Below, in pieces: positions 56,542-64,000 of a stretch of DNA of 64,000 nucleotides. The notes beneath the pieces are model-generated. The model was not told where the DNA came from. It did no database searches and saw only the letters and a program-made list of their open reading frames with translations. The stretch is taken from assembly GCA_023630585.1 (NCBI GenBank), contig CM042544.1, positions 12,363,756 through 12,427,755 on the forward strand, read 5' to 3'. The position numbers and the translations under genes are program-made. The DNA comes from Cranoglanis bouderius. Taxonomy: Eukaryota > Chordata > Actinopteri > Siluriformes > Cranoglanididae. Every line of letters begins with the position of its first letter. The stretch's first letter is position 1.

Positions 56542-56962
56542 TGCTCAGCAGCCCGAAGTGTGACAGCACGCACTTCCGGGTTTTGGACATTGACTTGGTT
56601 TACCATTTCACATGTGTTTGTTTTGCTTTCTGTCCTGTCTCCACCCCTGTTGTGTTATTGGTTGTTTCCCTAATGTGTCTCAGCTGTTCTGCGTCATCCC
56701 TTTAATTACATGTAGTATGTAAATCCCTTGTGTGTCTTTGTGCGGCGCCAAGTATATGCTTCATTCCTTGTGTTTGTGACTATACCAAGCCTGTTTATCC
56801 CTCTGCTTGTGTTTCTGTTATTGACCTCTTTTTGCCAAGTGTTTCTTGAGATTGTCCTGCCTTTGATATTGTGTTTGTTGATTGCCCGACCTTTTGCCTG
56901 TTTCCTGAATCTGATTTTTGCCTACATTTTGGATTTGATCCTCATAAACATCTCTACCTGCA
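56542..56962 (+). repeat. 5' LTR of an old gag-only element
   Basis: Shares with 58099-58231 the blocks CTCAGCAGCCCGAAG, GGGTTTTGGACATTGACTTG and ATAAACATCTCTACCTGCAT. It is longer than the 3' copy, which has an internal deletion. The exact first base is uncertain. Confidence 0.65.
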
Positions 56963-57013
56963 TTTGCATATGTCTGCCTGTTCCCTCATGTGACCGAATA
57001 CTTCGCCTACACC

Positions 57014-57960
57014 ATGGATGCAGCAGGAAAGTGGAGGAGACGTCATGCCAAGCTCTCAATTCATGGACTTTCATGTATTCCCTGGATCCGTATGATGGCT
57101 TTTCAGTTTTCCCTCAGTGTTTTCTGTTACAATGCCAAATATATTTTGCTAGCCTGGAGGACCCCAAACCTGACGAGAAGCAGTGGCTGGGGTTCATGTT
57201 GTCCCGGCTCACCGGCCCAGCCTGCCGGTGGGCTGAGCTTTTTATTGTAACAGAATCCAGTGGACTAAGTAAAGTATCTCAGTTAGTAGGACTATTAATA
57301 AAAGAGTTCAGGGAGTTCTGAATTCATCCCCGACCTTAAACATTTTTTGGGGGAGGGGCAGCCTGTTGGACAAACTCGTCTCGCCATTCACCACCTACTA
57401 TGAGAAGGCCGACAGGCCGGCCTCCACAGCTCAGCTCCAGAACTCCAGCCTGAGACCCACGAGGCGATCTCCCCTGCAGAGCTCCAGCCGGAGGTAAACA
57501 TGGCGACCTCATCTCCAGAGCTCCAGCCTGAGACCAACGAGATGGTCTCCCCTGCAGAGCTACAGCCAGAGGTCAACGTGGCGACCTTATCTCCAGAGCC
57601 CCAGTGTGAGACTGATGAAGTGGTCTCTCAAGCCCTGTTCACGCCTTAGGCCAACGAGACAGCCTACCAAGCCCTGTTCATGCTGGAGGCTGACGAGACG
57701 GCCTACCAAGCCATGTTCCAGCCAGAGGCCTGACGACATGGCCCACCAAGCCATGTTCCAGTCAGAGGCCGACGAGACAGCCCACCAAACCATGTTCCAA
57801 TCAGAGGCTGACGGCGTGATCTCCAAAGCCATGCTCACACCTGAGGCAGACGGGACAGCCTCCCAAGCCATGTTCCTGCCAGAGGCCGACGGGGCAACCT
57901 ACCAAGCTTTGCTCACATCAGAGGCTGGCGACACAGCCTTCAAAGCCTGTTTGCTGCCTA
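57014..57960 (+). pseudogene. Decayed gag with repeats, no zinc finger
   Basis: Starts MDAAGKWRRRHAK at 57014, as the young element does (MDAAGK), then needs a frameshift near 57050 to reach the capsid block (WTFMYSLDPYDGFSVFPQCF). After EFIPDLKHFLGE comes directly the repeat motif ELQPETHEAISPAELQPEVN. In the young element the C6H2 zinc finger lies between these two places. Stops interrupt the distal repeats near 57647 and 57732. Confidence 0.75.
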
Positions 57961-58098
57961 AGAACCCCAGCAATCATGTCCTAGCCCAGCCATCTGACCC
58001 CAGCGAGCCTGTTGCTGACCCACTGCCAACTTCCCACCTGTATGCGCCATGTCTGCTCCCCGGCTCCTCTGGCAACTTACCACATTATAGACAATGCC

Positions 58099-58231
58099 TG
58101 CCTCAGCAGCCCGAAGCATGACAGTGCACATTTCTGGGTTTTGGACATTGACTTGGTTTACCGTTTCACGTGTGTTTGTTTTGGTTTCTGTCCTGTCTCC
58201 GCCTTGATCTTAATAAACATCTCTACCTGCA
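58099..58231 (+). repeat. 3' LTR (deleted) of the old gag-only element
   Basis: Carries the LTR start and end, with AATAAA at 58212-58217, but lacks about 290 bp from the middle relative to 56542-56962. Confidence 0.65.
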
Positions 58232-58240
58232 TTGGTTAAG

Positions 58241-58428
58241 AAGGAAATGGCTTCATTGACTTTGAAGAAGGAGGTATGTGTGCCAGCTCATGGCTTTGTG
58301 ACAGGGATTTTTCAGATGATTCCTTCACCAGTTTTGGGATGTTTGCCGCAGGGTTTGTAAGCTACCTTCAATTGGCAGAGACAGCTGTTCCTATCCTTTA
58401 CACTGTGAGGGCACTGTCTCCGGCTCAA
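58241..58428 (+). CDS. Exon-like segment 1, unknown protein
   Basis: An open stretch reading GNGFIDFEEGGMCASSWLCD and on to TVRALSPAQ, ending at a good donor (CAA then GTAAGT). An acceptor-like AG precedes it at 58239-58240. It follows directly after the old LTR element. The protein family is not recognised. Its join to 58521-58620 keeps the frame. It could be a fragment of a spliced host gene or of a DNA transposon gene. Confidence 0.35.
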
Positions 58429-58520
58429 GTAAGTATTTTATGTGACAATTATTAAATTACGTTTAATCAAATAAATTAATTTTCTAACATTATATTCTTT
58501 TTCTAAACTTCATATGTTAG

Positions 58521-58620
58521 CCAGGTACTAGAGATGTTGGATGTCAGTACGACTTGGCACGAAACACTGCTAATGTGGGAATTCAAGTCAGAATGGCAAA
58601 AACGTATAGGAGGAGTAAAG
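58521..58620 (+). CDS. Exon-like segment 2, unknown protein
   Basis: A 100-bp segment between an acceptor (CATATGTTAG) and a donor (AAAG then GTAGCC). It reads PGTRDVGCQYDLARNTANVG then IQVRMAKTYRRSK. The frame continues from segment 1 and into segment 3. Unknown family. Confidence 0.4.
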
Positions 58621-58769
58621 GTAGCCTATAATATAAACTCTTATAATTTAAGTATTGTGCTGTGTATTTTTAAAAGCAATACCATAATTTTAGAAGTAAC
58701 ATGATGGTACAGTTTCTATATCATTTGGCCTGACTCCAAAGACAACCGCTGGTTCATTTTCTTCATCAG

Positions 58770-58930
58770 TAGAAGATTCTGCAAGGTCCGCTGAAACAGG
58801 TGAAGGAGAACATCCTTCAATGACAGCAGACTATGGGCCTAAAGCTGCCTGCTGCCTCAAATTTCTAATTCATGTTTTAGACAGAAGTGGAGGTGCTCAG
58901 TCTTCCACTTCTAGGGGTCAGAGCAGCTGA
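58770..58930 (+). CDS. Exon-like segment 3, unknown protein, ends in stop
   Basis: Begins after CTTCATCAG. With the last base of segment 2 it reads VEDSARSAETGEGEHPSMTA and ends TSRGQSS then TGA. Three consecutive segments with matching splice phases are unlikely by chance, but the function is unknown and there is no start codon in sight. Confidence 0.35.
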
Positions 58931-59123
58931 GCCTTCTGCCTATTTCTATTCCTGCTGCAACAACGCAGCAAAGACCTTACCTTTTTCTTGTTAGAGGGCT
59001 CAGCAGCAGTGACTGCTGTTAGCTTCACTGCCTGATGTGACAACACAGTATCAGAAGAAGGTAATGAATTGTCAGTAGTATACCCATAGCCTGCAAGGTG
59101 CACTTCATACGTCACTACTGGCA

Positions 59124-59215
59124 TTATGCTGCAGTTAGGGCAAGGCTCTGTAAGTGCTCATCAAAGATTCTCAAGTCCCACAGGGCCTTGAAGACTAACA
59201 GCTCACCATCCTGCC
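59124..59215 (-). CDS. Exon-like segment on the minus strand, unknown
   Basis: After an acceptor-like TTGTATTTCAG the minus strand reads GQDGELLVFKALWDLRIFDE then HLQSLALTAA and a stop. It looks protein-like but has no partner exon I can identify. It may belong to a transposon-derived gene. Confidence 0.25.
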
Positions 59216-60042
59216 CTGAAATACAACAGGTTTGCGTACAGTCATTTATATGCTGACATGAACAATAGCCCATGTGTCTGTTCTAATGACACATAGAATC
59301 TACTTATACACTGTCTGCAGAACACCTCACACAGTGCTCTAGCATATATTTCATGATAATTGCTCATACCATATTTTTGGAACATTAAGCCAGAAAGGGT
59401 TAGCAAGTGAATAGAGATATACAGGGAAATTTATTGGTACTTACACTTGCGCTATGCAGGGGCATACCTTGTTTTTCTGGGAGGTCTGTTCAGATTATTG
59501 AAATTACCTCCATACACATTACACTGCTGATGTTACCATGTTTTTCTTGAGTAGCATTAATGTAGTGTGAATTTTTCAACTGAAAGCCTTGCCTTTAAGC
59601 CAGAAAAAAAATCAGGCAATAGAAGTCATGGATTCATAAAGCAGATCACATTTTCTGGGTATATGTTATCCCTTGTATTACTATGTAGCATAAAAGTGGC
59701 AATTCAAGAAAAAAATGTAACTAATATGATAATATCCATGTGATAAAGTGCAAGAGAGAAGTAGACCAAAAATTAATAAAGACCTAAAATATTGAGAATA
59801 TATTAGGTTGCATCATCATAAAAACCTGTATTCATGATAATCGTGTTAATTTTCCATCTGTGCAAATTTGCAAAGCACCCTATAATCTGGAAAGCATCCT
59901 ATAATTGGTTTGTCAGCCTTTTAAAATTAATTAACACCACAGTTGTATACAGCAGATATAAATTATAACAGAGAAACAGGAAAATAAATAAATAAATAAA
60001 TTTTATAGATATATATAGATATATATATAGACAGATAGATAT
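59216..60042. other. Intronic DNA, no gene seen
   Basis: AT-rich, with short AAAT and ATAG tracts at 59985-60040. Confidence 0.5.
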
Positions 60043-60320
60043 AGGGGCGGTGGTAGCTCAGTGGTTAAGAAGTTGGGCTACTGATTGGAAAATCGTGAGT
60101 TCAAATCCCAGCACCACCAAGTTGCCACTGTTGAGCACCTGAGCAAGGCCCTTAACCCTCAACTGCTCCCCGGGTGCCACAGTAAAAAATGGTTGCCTGC
60201 TGCTCTGGATGTGTTCACAGTTTGTAGTGTGTGTGTGTTCACAACTCCTAATGTGTGTGCACTAACTTGGATGGGTTAAATGCAGAGGACAAATTCCGAG
60301 TATGGGTTACCCCATGGGTT
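60043..60320 (+). repeat. tRNA-derived SINE
   Basis: The head GTGGTAGCTCAGTGGTTAAG (A box) and GTGAGTTCAAATCCCAGCAC (B box) is a clear tRNA-like promoter. The body contains GAGCAAGGCCCTTAACCCTC. It is the fullest copy of the SINE seen at 39935-40090. It is not a functional tRNA gene. Confidence 0.85.
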
Positions 60321-60689
60321 ACATTGGCTTTCACACTATATATATATATATATATAAATTGTGTACTTATCTCCTGTAAGCACACAACATTTACAGCACA
60401 CCTCTATTTTATGTCTAATGCTCTAATTCTTTTTTTTTTTTCGTTCACTGTCTCTGAGATGAGCCCATGCCCATGAGCTGAGCAAAACCTGTCCTGAGTA
60501 AGAGAAGTGGCAACCAAGCTGAAAAGCTGCACTTTTGTTTTAAATTTTATCTTACTGCTTGCTGACTGTCTGCTGCTGAGATTGTTACACTGTTGCTGAA
60601 ATACTGGAGCTGCTCTGAGAATAAGGTAACAGAACATGAAACAGAGTTCTCTTGCCCACATAATCCAGTCACTAATCCATCTGCAGGAA
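60321..60689. other. Intronic DNA, no gene seen
   Basis: A TA-repeat (60340-60356) and a T-tract (60429-60440). No gene seen. Confidence 0.5.
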
Positions 60690-61910
60690 CAGCAACATCA
60701 GGCTCCCTTTGACCTGCATATGCAACAGCATGAGCACGCCAAAATTATGAAAGCCCAGGCTGCAGATTGAGTCCTCCTCAGGACCCTCATTACACCTTCC
60801 GTGTCCCCTGTGACAGCTGCAAATGAGCTCCCTGGCCTTGTCTAGGATGATATGCCAGAATGATGTTGAGGTATACATAGAGATCTTTGAGGGTATGGCC
60901 TTGGTGTGTGGCCCAAGGGCAAGTGGGGACTTTAGAGCCAAGCTCTGCTGACCAGGGAAGCCCAGCTGTGCTAGAGCAGCTTGGCTTGACCCCCAAAGCT
61001 TCCTGGAGCTGACTATGGAGGAAGGGTACTCCTCCTTGACTCATGCAGGTGGTGGAGGCGTGACCCTAAGAAGCCAGAGAAATTGGTTGGACAAGTCACA
61101 CTGGAGCATTTCATTATGCGATTTATGGCCAAGACAGCAGAGACAACCTGCACCCCTGCCATTTGGGAAGTGGATCACACGACAGGCACCATCAGGTGTG
61201 TTGGCTGACAGAAAGGAATTGCCCACCACAGGTGGAGAGGAGAGTGATGTAGCCAATTCAGGAATGGAGATTATTAGGGGACCATGATAGATAAGGGCCA
61301 ATGGGGAAAATTCACCAGGACACAGGGATTTTTAAACAACCACAGAGAGTCAGGACCTCAGTTTAACATCTCATCCAAAAGACAGTGCTGTTTTTACAGT
61401 ATAGCATCCCTGTCACTACACTAGGGTATTAGGCCCCGCACAGGGAAAGCACCACCTAATACCACTACTAGCAGCAACCTTAGTTTTCTCCAGGAGGTCT
61501 CCCATCCAGGTACTGGCCAGGCTCAACCCTCCTTAACTTCAGTGGGAAACCAAACAAAGCTGCAGGGTGATATGGCTCAGGTAAAGTAACCCCTCTTTTT
61601 CTATATATATATATAACTACAGCTGATCTCCCAAGAACTGAAATGGAAAGTTGGGGGAACTTCTGGCTTGGTTGTCCAAAGGGAGGTGGACTGACTGCGC
61701 AAGGTCTCTGCAGTCCTATGGTCGTCCAAAGTTTAGAGGTGACGTAGCGAGTACTGGTCAATACTCAGGGGGTATATATCATGGCATGGTGGATTCAGGA
61801 TGTGCACAGACCCTGATTCACCAAAGCCTGATTCAAGACGTGGCCTTGGATAAGAGCTGGGAGGGAAAGTGAGGTGTATGGTGTTCATGAGGATGTTGAA
61901 ATTTGACACA
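60690..61910 (+). pseudogene. Decayed Ty3/gypsy gag-protease region
   Basis: The gag-like part is 60690-61310, with frame pieces such as DVEVYIEIFEGMALVCGPRA near 60860-60920 and GQVTLEHFIMRFMAKTAETT-like sequence near 61090-61145. A 5S-derived repeat interrupts at about 61345-61590. The frame at 61651-61872 then holds MVDSGCAQTLIHQSLIQDVA, resembling the active-site region of gypsy proteases (a DSG-type motif). Stops and shifts make it inactive. No LTRs identified. Confidence 0.6.
61345..61590 (-). repeat. 5S rRNA-derived SINE
   Basis: On the minus strand, 61582-61485 resembles 5S rRNA: it opens GAGCCATATCACCCTG, has GTTAAGGAGGGTTGAGCCTG and GCCAGTACCTGGATGGGAGA, then CCTCCTGGAG. These are the internal promoter (A and C box) region and flanks of 5S genes. 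A non-5S body extends to about 61345. It is diverged and not a functional 5S gene. It fits the 5S-derived SINE3 class of fish. Confidence 0.75.
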
Positions 61911-62349
61911 CTCAAAATTTTGCCCCAAAAAAGATCCTAAGCGATCAAAGCACATCATTTATGTCATGTACAGTACACAAGTTTTACGATTTACAAATTC
62001 AAGTGAACAGGCAAACCAATGTGTTAGGGTGTGTATACAACCCTAATGTACATTTAATAAGTAATTTGTTTAATTTAAATGTTTACCCTTGAGTGTGATT
62101 GTTGCGTAACCTTAGATACGTGAACCCAAAATTACAAAATCAGAACCAGTACAATTTCGGTATCAATTTATGGCCAGCAAATTTTCATCACTACATTGTT
62201 AGTTGCTGCACTGATATGGATGACCAGTGGACTGCTATTTGGCCAAACAAGCCCTATCTAGAGTTATTTCACATAACTATAATGTTGTCCTATAACCAAT
62301 GAAAAAATTAATTTTTGGTAGTGAGTTTTAACTCTTGAACCCTAGTGTA
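61911..62349. other. Intronic DNA, no gene seen
   Basis: No recognised feature. Confidence 0.5.
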
Positions 62350-63641
62350 CAGTGCTGTGAAAAAGCATCCATCATGATTTCTTCTGTTTTTGTGTACATC
62401 TCATACTAAATTGTTTCACAAATTAAAACAAAATCTAAGATAAAACAAAGGCAACCTGAGTAAACACAAAATACATTTTTTAAATGATAATGTTATTTAT
62501 TGAAGCAAAAAAGTTATCCAATACCAACTGGGCCTGTGTGAAAATATATTTGCCCCCATAGTTACTAATTCCCCAAATCTATGAAACTGCATTCATAAAG
62601 CGGTTCAGCTGGACGACCAGGCCTGATTACTGTGAACCTTGTTCAATCAAATCAACACTTAAATATAACTTTTTCAACAGGATGAAGTTGGTTAAAAGGT
62701 CTTACCCAGTAACACACTATGCCAACATTGAAAGAAATTCCAGAAATGATGAGGAAGAAGGTGATTGTCAAAGGCTCTGAGACTCCAAAGAACCACAGTG
62801 AGAGCCATTATCTCCAAATGGAAAACTCGGCACAGTATTGAACTTTCCCAGAAGTGGCCGAGGTGAAAACCACTGCTAGCCCAGAAGAACATTAAGGCTC
62901 TTCTGAATTTTGCCAAAACACACCATGATGATCCTCAAACCTTTTGGGAGAATGTTCTGTGGATTGATGAGTTGAAAGTAGAACTGTTTGGAAGACAGGG
63001 GTCCTGTTACATCTGGCATAAAACACAGAATTCCACAAAAGAACATCATACCTACAGTCAAGCATGATGCTGGAAGTGTGGTGGTGTGGGGATGCTTTGC
63101 TGCTTCAGGGCCTGGGCAACTTGCAATAATTGAGGGAAACATGAATTCTGTTCTCTACCAGAAAATCTTAAAGGAGAATGTCCAGTCTTCAGTCCATAAG
63201 TTGAAACTCAAGCACAACTGAACCAATTGAGATGCTGTGGCAGGACCTTAAATGGGCAGTTCATGCTCAGAAACCCTCCAGTATGGCTGAACTAAAGCAG
63301 TTCTGCAAAGAAGAGTGGGCCAAAAATCTACCACAGCGCTGTGAAAGACTGATTTGCAGTTATTGGAAGCATTTGGTTGCAGTTATTACTACTAAAGGTG
63401 GCACAACCAGATTTTAAGTTTAAGGGGGCAATTAGTTTTCCACATGGGTGATAGGTGTTTGATCACTTTTTTTTTTCTTCAATATTTTTTTTTTTTTTAA
63501 ATTAAAAACTGTATTGTGTGTTTACTCAGGTTGCCTTGGTTTTATATTGTATTTTGCTTGAAAATCTAAAACTACTTAGTATGAAATATACACAAAAACA
63601 GAAGAAATAAGCATGGGGGCAAATACGTTTTCACAACACTG
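62350..63641 (+). mobile_element. Tc1-like transposon, internally deleted (family E)
   Basis: The ends CAGTGCTGTGAAAAAG and the inverse of CACAACACTG are flanked by TA (62348-62349 and 63642-63643). A plus-strand transposase relic runs through the interior. Its right end lies only about 65 bp from the donor of the kcnn3 S2 exon. Confidence 0.88.
62683..63417 (+). pseudogene. Tc1 transposase pseudogene (catalytic Asp deleted)
   Basis: An early part with shifts (62683-62985) is followed by open pieces: 62988-63221 (TVKHDAGSVVVWGCFAASGP, KILKENVQSSVHKLKLKHN) and 63232-63417 (LWQDLKWAVHAQKPSSMAEL, ending AVITTKGGTTRF). Between them about 100 bp that normally encode the second catalytic Asp (QQDNDPKHT-type) are deleted, leaving only the PIEMLW end. 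The frame also shifts there. Confidence 0.85.
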
Positions 63642-63705
63642 TATGTATATAGTGCATGAATGAGTATACATATGTTGGTGTGGGTGAGAGTGTGTATATT
63701 CTTAC

Positions 63706-63801
63706 CTGCACCTCTCGAGCATGGTAAGCAATGATGAGTCCGAGGAGGATGATGGTAGACAGGCTGATGAGACATTTCAGTGCCAGGGAATACATGGAGC
63801 T
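63706..63801 (-). CDS. kcnn3: kcnn3 exon: S2
   Basis: A 96-bp exon, 32 codons, phase 0 at both ends: SSMYSLALKCLISLSTIILL then GLIIAYHAREVQ. It encodes the S2 membrane helix. The acceptor is GTTTTTGCAG before 63801 and the donor is CAG then GTAAGA after 63706. AYHAREVQ followed by LFVIDNGADD in the next exon fits SK3 best. The next exon is 35 kb away (28773). The preceding exon with the N-terminus and S1 lies beyond 64000. The length matches the 96-bp exon I recall in mammalian KCNN genes. Confidence 0.95.
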
Positions 63802-64000
63802 CTGCAAAAACACATTGCACAGACATAGTTAACCATGTGTACTTTAAAATACATACACATACTCAAGCACACACACACACACACAGAGCATCCTGTGGTT
63901 ACTCTAACAGCCTCTATGATTGCTCCAGGCTCATCGTGATAAATGTAACAGTGATGTCTGCACCACATATCAGCAGGAATCCAAATAAATCTCTCTCCCT
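63802..64000. other. Start of the upstream kcnn3 intron
   Basis: Contains a short AC run (63870-63884). No exon seen. Confidence 0.5.

Larger units (their letters stand above)
56542..58231 (+). mobile_element. Older gag-only LTR element, relative of 43048-47975
   Basis: Two related LTRs surround a short interior with a decayed gag. The capsid block closely matches the young element (DPKPDEKQWLGFMLSRLTGP against DPKPDEEQWVRFLLSRLVGS). Behind it are three to four units of the same repeat motif (SPAELQPEVNMATSSPELQP) and then looser QAMFQPEAD-type repeats. There is no pol and no zinc finger. Stops and frameshifts mark it as dead. Confidence 0.8.

Noticed and set aside
61485..61582. 5S rRNA gene
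   Set aside because: Too diverged in the first half and joined to a repeat body; best seen as a 5S-derived SINE.

Overview
The window is ray-finned (teleost) fish genomic DNA, AT-rich and packed with Tc1/mariner copies, Ty3/gypsy fragments, tRNA- and 5S-derived SINEs and long CA/GA microsatellites. The number of Tc1 copies would fit a catfish, but I cannot name the species from the sequence.

The only clear host gene is on the minus strand and spans almost the whole window. It is a small-conductance calcium-activated potassium channel of the KCNN family, most likely kcnn3 (SK3). I placed seven internal coding exons at 63706-63801, 28477-28773, 25634-25755, 21083-21224, 17422-17532, 8893-9020 and 4735-4804. 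Together they give 966 bp, or 322 codons, with all splice phases compatible. They cover S2, S3-S4, S5, the pore loop, S6, the calmodulin-binding domain and the start of the C-terminal coiled coil. The first coding exon(s) (N terminus, S1) lie beyond 64000 and the last exon(s) lie before position 1.

Everything else sits in kcnn3 introns and is mostly mobile DNA. At 1-3.4 kb there is a LINE scrap and two Tc1 relics. At 6.3-8.4 kb there is a long foldback element and a Tc1 deletion derivative. At 10.2-13.2 kb two opposed Tc1 fragments flank a hAT/BED relic. At 22.4-25 kb there are two more Tc1 copies. At 26.5-27.8 kb lies a split tRNA-Glu-type SINE. At 31.1-32.6 kb lies a complete, young Tc1 with a 304-codon transposase frame. 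At 33.6-41.5 kb there are solo LTRs, SINEs, a LINE end and a decayed gypsy pol. At 50.8-53.8 kb there is a nest of elements inside elements. At 55-64 kb there are a LINE, an older gag-only gypsy element, exon-like segments of unknown origin, a gypsy gag-protease relic with a 5S-derived repeat, and a Tc1 next to the first kcnn3 exon.

The most unusual object is a 4,928-bp LTR retrotransposon at 43048-47975 (minus strand). It has two 872-bp LTRs in which I saw only two differences, and perfect 5-bp target duplications. It carries one 1,142-codon frame and no reverse transcriptase, integrase or protease. The frame has a gypsy-type capsid, then a complete C6H2 zinc finger with the exact ligand spacing of the N-terminal zinc finger of methionine aminopeptidase 1 (METAP1), then five separate in-frame tandem-repeat arrays. 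This looks like a non-autonomous retrotransposon lineage that acquired a host zinc finger. An older relative at 56542-58231 has the same gag and the same ancestral repeat motif but no zinc finger.
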